Below, piece by piece: positions 22,135 through 34,369 of a stretch of DNA of 64,000 nt. The stretch lies in assembly GCA_028023455.1 (NCBI GenBank), contig JAQFVV010006208.1, positions 11,056,984 through 11,120,983 of the forward strand, read 5' to 3'. The notes below the pieces were generated by a model that did not search any database, was not told where the DNA came from, and saw only the letters and a program-made list of their open reading frames with translations. This stretch comes from Epiperipatus broadwayi. Its lineage: Eukaryota; Onychophora; Udeonychophora; Euonychophora; Peripatidae. Each line of letters begins with the position of its first letter. Within the stretch, counting starts at the first letter, position 1. The translations under genes and the position numbers were made by a program.

Positions 22135-22460
22135 AATTATAAGGGACTTAAATTCAGACTTTCACACTCCCCATAGCTATCCAATCCACCTTATACAACT
22201 GATATACATGACTACACACATGTGAAAAAGATCACTAATATCCAATATACATATTTTGTACTGAATCAGTAATGGACAAGCTTTAATCTTCTCCAATCTC
22301 CAACTCTTCAGAGATTCATATCTTTGAAAATCTGAGGATGAAATGCTCAAAGCTTATTGATGCCAATATTATTGTCATACTCATGATGACTTTAAGTCAG
22401 TTTGACTCCTCACACATAGGACCTTAACATATCCATTAAATTATATAAAAGATGGATAAG
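22135..22460 (-). mobile_element. Family-C element
   Basis: The GGGACTTAAATTCAGACTTT end, ATATACATATTTTGTACTGA at the former ribozyme, and a further segment to 22450 (GACTTTAAGTCAGTTTGACT) matching 51850-51960. Ribozyme core lost. Confidence 0.65.
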
Positions 22461-22494
22461 CAGAATACAGGATTAATATGTAATATTTAATTAC

Positions 22495-22810
22495 ATATAT
22501 ATTGTCCATACTAAACTTAAATGTAATTATAAGTAACTTGAACTCAGACTTTCAAACTACACAGCTATCCTATCCATCTTATAAAAATGGACACACATGA
22601 CCACTCACATGTGAAAGCATCAACGATCTCCAATATACGTATTTCATGCAGAATGTATTTAAATATTACATATTCAAAGAATTGCTTTCTTAATATAAAC
22701 TGAACAGTGATTGCATATGTGTGTGAGAGATCGTAATCTTAACCAACTGGTGAGTGCTGGTTCAGCAAAAAATATTTGAAAATCTGAGTTCAAGTACCTT
22801 AAAATTACAT
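22495..22810. mobile_element. Family-C elements, inverted and decayed
   Basis: Minus copy 22510-22660 (AACTCAGACTTTCAAACTAC, CCAATATACGTATTTCATGC) and plus copy 22690-22805 (CCAACTGGTGAGTGCTGGTT, with CTGATGA changed to CTGGTGA). Confidence 0.65.
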
Positions 22811-22814
22811 TAAG

Positions 22815-23105
22815 TTTAGTATAGACAATATCATCATCATCAACCATTCTCAATCCACTGCATGATGGTCTCTCCAAGTTCAAACCACATCCGATTTTTA
22901 GCTTCTCTTTTCCACATCACCCCTGCACACTTTTCTTATTTTATCCATCCATCTCATGTGGTGTCTTTCTGGGTCTTTTAAATCTCTTGGAATCCGGTTT
23001 AAGATTTCAATTTTCCATCTATTATCATCTCTTCTAGCAATATGTCCAGCTCAACTCCACTTCATCTTTTAATTTTTTCAATGATGTCAATAACACCTGC
23101 AGTAA
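22815..23105 (-). mobile_element. RTE-type LINE 3' end
   Basis: A 5'-truncated copy whose minus strand encodes, with errors, the last ~80 residues of the RTE polyprotein (WAGHIARR..., RPH-RWMDEIKK-AGV-W, WIDNG-type end), followed by (TGATGATGATG)-like repeats at the 22815 side. One of eight copies in this window. Confidence 0.78.
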
Positions 23106-23109
23106 ATCC

Positions 23110-24000
23110 TCCAAGAGCTAATTCAAAGTTTCATAAGTTTCCGTGTGTGAATCCAGAAAATACCCCAAATGCATTTTTTTGCAAGTAAGAATGAAATACG
23201 TATAAATATTAAGTACAACTCAATAAATTAAAATAACTTTTCTTTATTAAAAAATTACCCATGGAATGGATAATCAGCAGAAACTGTCATCCACCAACCT
23301 ACACAACCCCCTCTAGCAATAACATCCAAACACCCCCAAATAAGTTTTGTAAAAAATTATTAATATTCGCCTACCTATTATCAAAATTTTCATAGATACG
23401 TATCTGTTATTGAGAACTGACGATAAGAAATGAAATATATATATAGGATATGGAATGATAAAACACATTAAAGTAGAGGGGAATATCCTTGGGGAATAAA
23501 ACAAGAAGAGAAAACACTCCTTCAATCCTTTTTCATTTAAAGCATCAATCTATTTAAGTTTGATGATATTTTACATCAAACTATTTCCATTTATTTAATG
23601 GAACAATCCTTAGATTAAAATAATATACACACACATGCCTAGAACTATAGCTGCATAAGTGGTAATATTAATTTCTCAACAAAGAGCATAAACTTGATTC
23701 AAATAATTTCAAAATGAAATTGAAAATTTTTTAATTATCTTCTAGTTGAAGTTAAAATGTAAGAAAGTTAATGTGTTTGATAATAACGAGTCATTTCATT
23801 TGTTTCATGTAAGTCACAAATTATTATAGAACTTAATTAAAAATTTAATTTAATAAACGAAATTATTTACTGCTAATTCATCACTAGAGATTGTGGATTA
23901 AGATTTAAGACGTTGTACGTTGTTTTTTGAAATATGAAAATTATTGCATTATGGGAATTTCAAAATAAATATGAAAAAAATACGTATGTTATATATATAT
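23110..24000. other. AT-rich intron sequence
   Basis: A short open frame at 23313-23525 (minus) has no recognisable domain. Confidence 0.45.
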
Positions 24001-24002
24001 AT

Positions 24003-24118
24003 AAAAAAGGCTTACAGCTTTACTACTCGGGAGTTCATAAGCTCAAGCGCCAGACCTGCGAGCACCAGAATCGATCTTAGGACTTCCCGATCCCTTACCA
24101 ACTACACCAAAGCATGAA
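24003..24118 (-). mobile_element. Possible second tRNA-derived SINE type
   Basis: On the minus strand TTTGGTGTAGTTGGTAAGGG resembles an A box and AGATCGATTCTGGTG a B box, ~35 bp apart, in a GC-richer island. One copy, no target duplication found. Confidence 0.4.
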
Positions 24119-24814
24119 GGGTAATGGGATGTTAAGACATATTGAAGAGGAGAGACCGCTCCATAAAAATTAAGAAACCAATGTACATATGAAAAAGGTT
24201 GAAATGGTTGTTAATTTTTTATGAAGGTAAATCCTGACATCAAATAAAGTTCTCAGAAAATGTTTATTGCTTTAAAAGACATAAGTAATGAAAACAAAAT
24301 AAATCAATTTCTAAAATCTTCATAGTTGAAGTGTTATACAAAATAATAATAAAAATACCCCAAAAAATGTTTTAATTTTCAGTAATAAACATTCTGAAAA
24401 GATATATATATATTTTTTTTATACAATACATTCGGTACAATCTTTTATATCAAAATATTAATATAGTTTTCCGTGGATTGAGAATTTCTCAAAACCAATT
24501 ATCAAATTATATGATCTATTACTATGTGTGTATATATATTAGTAAAACAGGAAAGAACATTATGATTCAATATTTCAACAATAGATTGATTTTTAATGGG
24601 GACAATATTCCCACTGAAAACCGGGATATAGTTAATATTTATTTTTATGAATGTCTCCAATGGAAGTTTAATTTTTCTCAAGTAGAAATATAGGAAAAAT
24701 CTTCATTCATTGAGATTGATTTCAAAAATATATAGAATGATGATCAATTTTTTATAATGAATAGAAGTGGGATTTCTATAGAAATGTTAATAACATTTAA
24801 TCAATACTGTAGCA

Positions 24815-25284
24815 CATTAGGGGTGGACAAATAGCAGCCTAGGGGCCACATGCGGCCCACCAAGACAATGAGAAAAATCTGCCTTGAACTGAGATTTCCT
24901 TCCGTAGACCGAAGATTCATCTCGTATTTTCCACTAGGATGGCCATGTCAATACACATGCACAGTGTAGATACGATGTGCAGTACTTTTCCAATTGATCT
25001 GGTTAATTTCAATTTTGTCTTTGCATTAGCAAATATATACATTTCCAACTTTAATGAAACAATGAACCTTTCAAAAAAATGTAAAATCAATGATGAATGC
25101 CGTGTGTTTAATGAAGAATGGACAAACAAATATTTCTTGGGTAATACAGGGAATAAAGCAGTGTGTTTATTGGGTCATGAAAAAGGTGCGGCCCTCTGCC
25201 AACCTTCGCTTCCACAAAGTGGCCCCCGATGCGACTCTCCACTGACTTCTGTGGCCCCCAAGCCAAAACAATTGCCAACCCCTG
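24815..25284 (+). mobile_element. hAT transposon, internally deleted
   Basis: The right end is TTGCCAACCCCTG and the left end CATTAGGGGTGGACAAA, imperfect inverted termini of the CAGGGGT-GGCAA kind typical of hAT elements, with GGCCACATGCGGCCC just inside. A perfect 8-bp target duplication CTGTAGCA lies at 24807-24814 and 25285-25292. At 470 bp it retains only the N-terminal coding end fused to the 3' terminus. Confidence 0.88.
25063..25170 (+). pseudogene. hAT transposase N-terminal (BED-finger region) remnant
   Basis: MNLSKKCKINDECRVFNEEW, then TNKYFL--TGNKAVCLLG. KK-K-D-E-R-F---W---YFF-----KAVCL-C is the N-terminus of GTF2IRD2/ZBED-type hAT transposases. The text after it is noncoding element terminus, so the rest of the enzyme was deleted. 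Confidence 0.7.
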
Positions 25285-25454
25285 CTGTAGCAGATTAAAA
25301 AATGTGTACTTATTTTTATATAAACTGAAATTCCCTACATCTACATGTTTTGTTTTGATATGAATTAGTAGGTAACAGTTTGAACTGTTTGCAATGCTTT
25401 GTTTTCAAAATGCATTATTTTCATAAATAAACACACACATGTATACTTGATAGA

Positions 25455-25845
25455 GATGTTAATATCATCATTATCATTTTTGACCAATATTGCTGCTCCA
25501 TTGTAGGGCATCTCCAAGTTTAATCCATCTCCGATGTCTAGCTTCTCACATCACACCAGCACACTTTCTTATTTTATCCACCCATTTCACACGTGGTCTC
25601 TTTCTAGGTCTTTTACAATTTCTTGGAATTCAGTTTAATATTTCAACAGTCCATCTATTATTATCTCTTCTAGAAATATAACCAGCCCAACTTCACTTCA
25701 GTCTCTTAATTCTTTTAATGATGTCACTATCTTCCGTTTGTTCTTTTACCAATGTATTTCATTTTCAATCTCTTCTTGTTATTCCTAGCATGCATCTAGT
25801 CTGAAGTCTCTATATTGCTCTATTGTTAAGTGTCCAAGTAACATT
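25455..25845 (-). mobile_element. RTE-type LINE 3' end
   Basis: The minus strand matches the same RTE C-terminal segment (W-GYISRR, RPR-RPRVKWVDKIRK-like text with frameshifts). It extends further 5' than most, to the region CTTGGACACTTAACAATAGA. Confidence 0.75.
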
Positions 25846-26137
25846 ATTAAAAACTTTGATTTTCAAACACATAGGTCATACTCATTTACTATTAAGTTAT
25901 TTTCAAAAGCACTCCAACTGTGTTTAATTCTATGATTAATTTTATCCATTATGTTTTCATCTGTAGTAATTTAACATATATGTATGTATATCTGCTTATA
26001 ATATGTTTTAATTCAAAAATTAGTTCATTAAAAATATTCTTAACAGTTAATAAAATAAAGGAATAATATATGGACCTATATATAATAATTTTTTTTAAAA
26101 AAGCTGTTGTTATTATAAGCAATAGGTTAATAAAATT

Positions 26138-26254
26138 AAAGTCAAGCGTTGTTAGCCGAGAGGTCAGCGCAGCCGCGCAAGCAAGCAGTTGGTTGCAGAC
26201 GGTTGTTGCGGGTTCGCCTCCCGTCCGATGCTATAACATATGGAGAAAAAAAAT
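26138..26254 (+). mobile_element. tRNA-derived SINE (diverged variant)
   Basis: GTCAAGCGTTGTTAGCCGAG head, an expanded middle (GCAAGCAAGCAGTTGGTTGC), B box GGGTTCGCCTCCC, tail ATAACATATGGAG plus A run. No clear target duplication. Confidence 0.8.
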
Positions 26255-26259
26255 GTTAT

Positions 26260-27545
26260 TTTTGTTGTTCTTAAATGAGAAGGATTTCCAATTCTTATCA
26301 CTCTATTAATGATGAGTTTAAAACAAAAAGTACCTGAAGCAATTTAATCTGTTTGTGCACTTTTATAAATATTTTAATTAAAAAAAAACATCTACAAAAG
26401 GTTAAACAAATGAAACTTTAAATAAAATGTCAAAAATATATTTTTAATATTGTAATTTTTAAAAAAATACTACTCTAGCACTTTAATATTGTAGTTTTAT
26501 TACATTAACATTATATATATATATGCACACACGCATTTTACTCATAATAAGTTGGTGAAAAGTGATAAATGAAAAATGTAAACTATACAATACCTATGTG
26601 ATACGTTGAACCACACTGCTAAGTAATTGTAATGAAAATAATTTAAAAAAAAAAAACATTTTTTTTGCACAATTTATTTATTTTTATATACTACTTTGAG
26701 GGAGGGGAATAACATAGGATGAGTAACAAATAATATAGTGGATACTGCGGCTTCTCTACATTGGCAATACTATATTTGCACAATATATAAGTATTGATAT
26801 TTAATGGTAATGTGCATATATTAATTTAAAAGTATAAATAAGATTAAATAAGTACAGAAATTAAAATTTTATATAAATAGTGCCAATAAAACGAGCAAAA
26901 AAAAAACAAGCAAATGCCATCTTATTTTTTCTTCTAATTCTGCCTCTACCATTTAAATGCTTCCAAATTTATAAAATAAATTATTTTCTTAATAAAATGA
27001 TAAATGTTCTTTTTATTAGAGTTCCAAATAATTGATAATGAAGATTTGATAATATTTTCAGGATTTTCATTTTTATAAATTAAAAGCAAACAAACAATAT
27101 TTTAAATTAGAATATATGTTCATCTGAAAAAAGTTATGTGGGTAGTTTTAATTTCAATTTTCCATCGATTTCAGCCATTTTTGGATAGAAATTTATCACT
27201 TGCAGGCTTCTTGGTAGTGCTGCAGTATCACCTAGTGGCCACAGTACCACATAACCAAAAACTACCATTATATGATATTTTAAACATTTATTCATAGTAG
27301 AATTCATTTTCATTTTATAGTCAAAATTAAATATCTATTTTGAAGTAATTATCTTCAGTAATCATTTTGTTTTATACAATAAACTTTTTTAACTTTATTT
27401 TCAACTTTGCTTTCAGATTATCATTATTCCTTATTATCAGACCTAATAGTATTCTCAAGTAGGTATTTTCAAAGAGTATGTGATATCTATATTTCATTCA
27501 ACTAGGATAATTTTTTATTTTTTATTTATATTGTAAATTTATATT
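26260..27545. other. AT-rich intron sequence
   Basis: Nothing recognised; 27190-27265 is locally GC-richer (GTGGCCACAGTACC). Confidence 0.45.
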
Positions 27546-27549
27546 TATA

Positions 27550-27725
27550 CCTGGAGCTTAATTGAACACAGATTTTCAAGCACCCTTCCACTATCCACAG
27601 TATCTCATACCACTGATACACGTGACCACACATATGTAGAAAAGATAAATAATCATCAATATATACATTTCGTGCTGAATCAGCACTCATCAGTTGGTCT
27701 AGATTATCATCTCCAACACATATAG
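27550..27725 (-). mobile_element. Family-C element
   Basis: Tail and B-box side at 27550-27600, ATACACGTGACCACACATAT middle, ribozyme 27655-27698, ending CATCTCCAACACATAT. Confidence 0.75.
27655..27698 (-). ncRNA. Hammerhead ribozyme motif (family C)
   Basis: Minus strand: core CTGATGA (27693-27687), perfect five-pair stem II GTGCT-GATTC-AGCAC with G-C at its base, GAAA (27671-27668), stem III three pairs, triplet ATA, stem I ACCAA/TTGAT with one mismatch. Confidence 0.8.
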
Positions 27726-28017
27726 AATGTTCTTTTTAAGTTTAGAAAATAGTTATTTAAATAATATTAAAATTTGAATATTGCAAAAAAATAAGTATAT
27801 AAAAAAGTTCATTTATTAAAGTTTTAAAGATAATGGTATCATACAATAATTACAGACAAATACATTATAATAACTGTACCCACAGCCTTAGCATACATAT
27901 ATATTTTTTGAACTTTGTGAAACAATTTTATTTTGTAATCTTCTGACCTAAGAAGATTATTCACAAAACAGTTAAACTTTTTATCATGTTGTGCAAAGCT
28001 TTTTTGAATGAAGACAT

Positions 28018-28045
28018 CACACACACACACACACATATATATAGG
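28018..28045. repeat. (CA)n/(TA)n microsatellite
   Basis: CACACACACACACACA followed by TATATATA. Confidence 0.85.
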
Positions 28046-28536
28046 AGAAAATAACAGAACAATCTCAATGAATCAGATTATAATCACATGTATTATGTAC
28101 AGAGAGATACAAGTCACATTAAAATTTTAATGAAGTAATAGATAGTAGGAACAAATTTACCAAAAAGTAGGCAGTTTCTCAAAATAACATTATTAATTTA
28201 AATACATTATCTGTTTCGTCTTAAAAGTAATTTAAAAACCATTGGAAAAAGATAAACATTCTTAATTATACTTTATCAGATTATATTTTTGAGAAAGGCA
28301 AATGAACTTTTCTTCACACAAATAATTGTTACAAACCTGCCATGTTCCAACATTTATTGAATCATTTATCTTTAGATACAGCTGTTTTTATATTTATAAA
28401 TATTAGCAAAATAAAATATATTACTAAACTTAAATAGTCTCTATTGAATCACATTTATTATATACCACATTAGAAAAAAACAAACAAATCCATGTAAATA
28501 CGTTGTACTATGCTAATGTCATATATAGAAATATTA

Positions 28537-28629
28537 TTTTTTTCATATGTCAAAGCGTTGACCAAAAGCGAACCCGGGCCAGCTGCTTGGAAGGCAGCTA
28601 TGCTAACCACACGACCATCAACGCTTGAC
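28537..28629 (-). mobile_element. tRNA-Gly(TCC)-derived SINE
   Basis: Minus-strand copy with the GCTGCCTTCCAAGCAGC arm and CCCGGGTTCGCTTTTGG. A short AATATT duplication lies at the flanks. The acceptor half is altered, so it is not a functional tRNA gene. Confidence 0.87.
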
Positions 28630-28789
28630 AATATTCTTTGTTATTATTAAATATATTAAGTACTACCCAAATAGTTGTATAGAAAAAGATATTATAGCTA
28701 AGCAAGAAGTATTTGCCCAATATCAATATTAGATTGCTTGCTTCCATCACTTCATGTTTAAAACTTATAAAATTATAAGGGTGTGTAAC

Positions 28790-29035
28790 ATATTATCATC
28801 ATCGTCAACCATTATCGATCCACTGCAGGATGAAGTTCTCTCCAAGTTCAATCCATCTTCTCTGATCTCTAGCCTCTCTTCTCCACATCACCCCTGCACA
28901 ATTTTTTTATTTCATCCATCCATCTCATATGTGGTCTCTTTCTGGGTCTTTTATAATCTCGTGGAATCCAGTTTAAGATTTCAATTGTCCACCTATTATC
29001 ATCTCATCTAGCAATATGTCCAGCCCATATATCTG
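28790..29035 (-). mobile_element. RTE-type LINE 3' end
   Basis: The same family, starting with the ATCATCATCG-type 3' repeat at 28795, then the CACTGCAGGATGAAG end of the ORF. 5' truncated at about 29030. Confidence 0.78.
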
Positions 29036-29707
29036 TACTTATACATATTGTATGCAAATCTAATAATATCTCATGGAGTAATGCTAATATACCTACTTGC
29101 CATCTCCATAAGAAATGGTTCAAATCAGGGCTAGTAAAATTGGAAATTGTTCTCAGGTTACTACTATTTTAAGATTTTTTTATTAACTGTCTTATGACTA
29201 TACCAGCTAGCCTCCAAAGATTAGCAAAAGAATACGTAACTATTCTTAACAAATGGGTTAAAGCCATTAAGACCATCATCACTAGAATTTAGTAGTATTG
29301 ATTAAGTAATGACTTCTTCTTTACCCTTCTTTTTTGGAGAATTGCTAGGAAGTATTTTGCCTTGCAGCAAGCTTTTCAAAGACTATTTTATCTTTTTACC
29401 CCCACATGCTAGAAAGTATGCCTTATAGAAACTTTACAAGGCAAACTCATCATATTTTAATAGTTATTCATTAAAAAAGAATAATATTTTAGACTAATAT
29501 ATTCCTACTGATCTTTAAAGTTATGTAGTTTCTACCAGATGAAGGATTAGGAATAGATTTTTTCTGCATTTATGCTGAACTACATTTACCATTTATGAAT
29601 TCACAAATTGCAGTATGCAAGATAACTTTCTCATATTGGCTGCTACTTAAAATTAAAACCATTTTTAACGGAGTATTTTTAAAAATTTATTTAAATTATT
29701 CTATCAA

Positions 29708-30016
29708 AACAGGCAAAATTCCATACAGTTGTGCCACTCAGTGCAAGCCAGGGTAATCAATGGATGCCAGAAGGCTTCTGCATAAAATCCCTATCTAGTG
29801 CCTACTCATCCAATATCCCCAGACTAGTTTCTAGTTTGAGGCTTTCATCGATTGGGATATTGGAGAAGTAGGCACCAGATAGGGATTTTATACACAAGCC
29901 TTCTGTCATCCAATGATTACTCTGGCTTGCACTGAGTGGTACTACTGTATGGAGAGTTTTCCTTGTTTTAACAGCTTGAGCAAGCATGAGAAATGGTGAT
30001 CATGTGATTGTATTCT
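29708..30016. mobile_element. Family-A fold-back element
   Basis: Inverted arms meet near 29852. The CTAGTTTCTAGTTTGAGGC remnant shows the ribozyme was truncated at the turn. The tail is ATGGTGATCATGTGATT. The flanks (TATTCTATC / TATTCTGTTC) are only an imperfect duplication. Confidence 0.82.
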
Positions 30017-30929
30017 GTTCTAGATGATTTAAAAAAAGCAATGTTGAATGCTAATGATTAAGTGGGAATGAATTTAATGGTCGCTCTTTGGTATTTTTGT
30101 AAATAATTGTAAGTGTATAACTGTAAATTTTTTTTATTTATATTAATTGTGAATGTATAATGAATGAAATACTATTTTCAAATAAAATAAGATAGATTAT
30201 AAACAGCGTCCAGCAGTATATTTTTATCCCATCATTTTATCTGACAAATATTTTTAGTTTTTATGCAAATTCAATATAAATACATTTTACTTCAACAATT
30301 TTGCAGTTCAAAATAATTTCTCAATGAAAAACATTTTACTTTATCAAATGCTATATTCAAATCTATTTTTTGAAACTATCTTTATGACAACTACAAGGTA
30401 GCATATTAATTATCTCTTGCCTGTGTTTATTTAAAAAGGTGATATTATCTTCCCTGTAAACCCGATTTACAAATGAAACATTATATTCCTTGAAACATAT
30501 ATATAATAAAAATAATTAAAGACAACTATTATCATACTAAAAAATTAAGAGGCATACAAATATAGTAATTCATATTTATGAATGCTTAGTTATGATATTT
30601 AACTATTATTAAAGAATGTGATAGTGTTTGGAAAAAGTAAAAAGTGATAATACAACCAATATTTAGTTATTGGAATATTTTATTTAAGCATGAATTATAT
30701 TTAATAATAGTTATTCTATAAGTGCTTTACATACAGGCAATGAAGCTTAAAAATATAAAAGATTTATCTGAGCGCTTTTGAAAAAATATATATTATGCAC
30801 ATGCTATGCAAACATATTCACAAAGTCCATTTTCTTGAAATGAAAAAGCAAGCTTCTCTTCGATTAATTGAACACCTCAGAATTTATCCCTCGACTTCTC
30901 CCCCTTGAATTTTTGCAAATGTGAAACTT

Positions 30930-31586
30930 CATAAACCTGATGCACCTCTCAGGCTTATAATTGATTTTGGAGCATCACACTATTTTGAAACTGCTAGTAT
31001 AATTAATCGATGACTCATAGATAAATTAGGTTTCGGAAGTTATAGCATCAAATCTTCTTTCAAGTTTGTAAACAAAATCAAAAAAGCAACGATATTTCCA
31101 ACATTTAAAATTGCATCTTTAGATATTACAGAATTATACGGGTCTATTGATCATAAACAATCCATTAAATTAATTAGACAAGAACTTACAGATAAGAACT
31201 TATCACCTACACATTTAGAATTCATCATTGATTTCTTCAAATGGCTTGATACTAATATAATTGCTATATTTAGAAATAAATGTTTTCGAATGCAAAATGG
31301 TTGGCCTATGGGTCTTTCATTAAGTGGCATTATTTCCAGTATAGTTCTCAACCACTTCGAACAGCAAATATTGCCTAAACACTTTAATACCACACCAAAT
31401 ATTATATATACACATTATGTTGATGACATATTTATTGCTGCTACAGAAAATATTATACTTGATATACAAAACAATTTGCAGAATCTCACCAAGCTTAACC
31501 TCACTATAGTTTGGGAAGATCCACAACAAGAAGTTAAATACCTGGATATTCGAATTAGTAGACATATATATAAGCTGGATTATTGA
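30930..31586 (+). pseudogene. Penelope-like reverse transcriptase relic
   Basis: In one frame, broken by a TGA at 31011, the text reads KPDAPLRLIIDF (fingers), then SLDITELYGSIDH (motif A, Asp), NGWPMGLSLSGIIS (motif B) and THYVDDIF (motif C, YVDD catalytic Asp pair), ending near KYLDIRISRH (thumb). The order and the YVDD box fit the PLE/telomerase-like RT group rather than LTR or LINE reverse transcriptases. The 5' part of the ORF is missing where the inverted terminal copy abuts. RT would copy element RNA at a nicked target. No longer functional. Confidence 0.88.
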
Positions 31587-32044
31587 ATGATTGTAAAACC
31601 TGTGGAAGTAAGAGCTTAATTCAACCTGACTCACAAATACCTCAAACTCACAAACTTGCAGCCCTCTCAGCATTTCTTTTTAGAAACTACTCAATATGCA
31701 AATATGAAGCTGATATGAGAGCCAATCTAATACATTATATAGATGATCTCATCAAAATAGAACATAAAAGAACAATTATCAATAAAAAAGTTAAACTATT
31801 TTTCTATAAAATAAATCATCAACAACAGAAAGCAAACAAACCATGCATCCTTATTCCATATATCCCCTCACTATCCAAACAAATAATTAATAAACTTTCC
31901 AATGAATTTGAAATTGCCTTTCATTCACCTCCCTCCACTAACAGATTAATAATTAATACTAAAGACAAAATAACACCCGAATTGACTCCTCCCGTTGTAT
32001 ATAAAATTACCTGTCCCCACAATAATTGCCACACCTCATATTAA
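31583..32044 (+). pseudogene. PLE linker between RT and endonuclease
   Basis: After a frame change relative to the RT piece, 153 codons read CKTCGSKSLIQPDSQIPQTH, then HKLAALSAFLFRN, and end VVYKITCPHNNC. The S-x-IPQTHK-A block is the region after the thumb in Penelope elements, and VYKI-C---C is the start of the GIY-YIG domain. The frame then breaks at about 32040. Confidence 0.82.
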
Positions 32045-32315
32045 TGGAGAAACCAAGGCAAATATTGCAACCAGATTATCTCAGCACAAATATTTATATA
32101 ATAGGACAAAAACAAAAGCACAGGGTAATTCAATATTTGCAGAACATGAGAAAACTACTGGCCACATTTTTCAACCATCAGCAGCAAATATTGTTTGTAT
32201 AGAGAGAAATGATACAAAAAGAAAGGTTAAAGAAGCTTGCTACATAGCAAGCGATCCTACAGCAATTAATCGAAGAGAAGCTTGCTTTTTCATTCCAAGA
32301 AAATGGACTTTGTGA
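32041..32315 (+). pseudogene. PLE GIY-YIG endonuclease relic
   Basis: Continues the domain in another frame: NGETKANIATRLSQHK matches the Y-GET---I--R---H core of Penelope GIY-YIG endonucleases. It is followed by SIFAEHEKTTGH (H--TGH block) and a C-terminal KRKVKEACYIASD / INRREACF segment with the catalytic Glu region. It would nick target DNA for priming. It ends at a TGA near 32315. Confidence 0.85.
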
Positions 32316-32574
32316 ATGACGCACATAGGTTTACATATGTTTGCATAGCATGTGCATAATATATATTTTTTCATTAAACTTAAAGCTGTGAACATGGGAT
32401 TACATATTTCACGAAAGCGCTCAGATGAATATTTTATTAAATTTTATTTTTAAGCTTTATTGTCTGAGTGTAAAGCATTTATAGAATTATATTTTAGCAT
32501 TGAAGTAAAACTTTATTTATTTAATAATAGTTATTGTTATATTCTTATTTTTATAATTAAAGCTTTGGGAAATA

Positions 32575-33175
32575 ATACTGTTAATAAACGATATTTTTAA
32601 CAACTAAAATAAATCATTTACTTCTGTATCGCTTGATTTGAGCGAATGAATGTTGGCATGTGCCATATAAATAATTCAAAATTGCAATTACAAGATTTGT
32701 GTTTATTTGAGTTATTCGTAAAATTTAAGCACTTGTTTTTGAAGAATGTTTAAATGCTTGGTTATTTAAAACTATGTAATTTTGAAAATTTGTTATGAGT
32801 TTGACAATTTTACAACTATTTGAAAAAGTTAAAATACTATTCTGATGCGTTAGAAGGTTTGCTTTTAATTAATTATAACAATAAAATGTACGAACATGAT
32901 TATAATATTTAAATATAAATATATTGTACATACTGAACTTAATATAATTTAGAAGGGTTTGAACTCAGACTTTGAGGCATCTTGCAGCGATCCACTCCAC
33001 ATAATGTGCAGTTGGTAAGCTTTTGTATTATCAGCAGATTAATAGACCAATGCCATAAAATGTTTAAGATGTTATTTTGTTTTTAATCCCATCTTTCCAT
33101 TACATCAATCTTTTTTTTTTAAAAAAAACAACAACAAAAAAACATATATTTTGTGTTATATATATATAATCACTT
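32575..33175. other. AT-rich intron sequence
   Basis: A partial family-C start (GAACTCAGACTTTGAGGC near 32957) and AC/TA tracts; otherwise nothing. Confidence 0.45.
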
Positions 33176-33179
33176 TTCA

Positions 33180-33450
33180 CTAAGGCAACAGACTGGCCCT
33201 TCAAGCAGAGAAATAGAATACCACAGATAGATAAAACATCAACAGTACCTATAACCAGACTGAGGCTATACAAAGTATAACCTATGATCAAATTTCCAGG
33301 CTAGATTCAAACCCCTGCCATCCAAAGTACTTTATTTGTTTGGAGGATTAACCTCAGGCACCAGCTAATCACAGGTTTTATAGTCAGCATGCTCCAGATG
33401 AACAGGTACACAATCCAACACTTTCCATATCCCAAGCTAGCTCCTTTTCT
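33180..33450 (-). mobile_element. Possible tRNA-derived SINE or other GC-richer repeat
   Basis: The minus strand at 33300-33375 has TGATTAGCTGGTGCCTG (A-box-like) and GGGGTTTGAATCTAGCC (B-box-like). The stretch is much less AT-rich than its surroundings. Single copy in the window. Confidence 0.35.
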
Positions 33451-34365
33451 CAATTGTGAGGGGGAAAATCTTTGGCATCCTTGCCCAACACTTATAATTA
33501 TTTATAAATTAACCTACTAGTGACACAATTCTGAGAGAATTGACCAAACAACAATTAAGCAAACAAATATTTATTTTTACACACACACACACACATAATT
33601 ATAACACAATATAATAAAAGTTTGCATAGATAATATTAAAGATTACGTTGGCTGTAACTATGAGAGTTCACTCAAGTTCCTTTCATTCACATATCTGTGT
33701 AGATATTTATAATGGGGGGGGGGGCGATATATTTACCTAGGATTTAGAATAACATGTCATGCTTTCATGGATTCAGTTCCTTGCTTGCTTCCTTACTTGT
33801 TGACTACCAACCAGTTGGCTTTTGATTTCCATTGATGGTTTGGTTTCTTATTAATTCTTCAAGTTTACAATGAGGGAGAGATTATCGGCAGTTTACAAGG
33901 AAAGCATTGGTTCCAAGTGGGGAACATCTGATGGTACTGAGGACTTGGGATCAAAGACTAGCCGAACACTTCTAGTGTTTTTTAGCACAGCATGTTGCTA
34001 GGTTGGCCTTCGGTGAAAATAGATAATGACCACACATACTGGAAACATGGATAGTTTTTCTGGCCATCTTCCCTTCTTTAATTTTTTAATAATAATACAG
34101 CAGAGTGTTGATAATAATAATAATCTGCCTGAATAATATTTTGACTGTGTCTGAATAACAATCCTACTGGGAACTAATTGTTTTTTGCCTCTTTGATCTT
34201 TTATATTTTTTCCTCTCATTGTTTTCTCTTTATCATCCTCAGATCAAGTCTAATTAATTTTGTATTTCTTATTTTAATCCTTCTTCCATATTTATTACTG
34301 TCTTGTTAGGATTAATTTTTGTAATCTTTGGTTATCTAATCTCATTCTGAGATTAAACAAATATT
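33450..34365. other. Intron sequence of mixed composition
   Basis: A (CA)n at 33580, a G run at 33715, and an unrecognised less AT-rich block 33740-34020. No convincing coding frame. Confidence 0.4.
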
Positions 34366-34369
34366 TCAC

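Larger units (their letters stand above)
30670..32570 (+). mobile_element. Penelope-like element, degenerate, with inverted terminal copy
   Basis: A retroelement body with Penelope-type reverse transcriptase and GIY-YIG endonuclease pieces (separate entries). The 5' flank at 30670-30885 is an imperfect inverted copy of the 3' end at 32250-32560: both carry the cgaagagaagcttgcttttt block, the cacatgctatgcaaacata block and the gagcgctttcg block in opposite orientation. Partial inverted copies of the own end are typical of Penelope integration. Several stops and frameshifts make it inactive. Confidence 0.85.

Noticed and set aside
25171-25298. Continuation of the hAT frame as a host protein
   Set aside because: This part overlaps the inverted terminus of the hAT element and runs into the target duplication.
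28537-28629. Functional tRNA-Gly gene
   Set aside because: Acceptor-stem and T-arm mismatches, A-run tail and short target duplication show a SINE copy.
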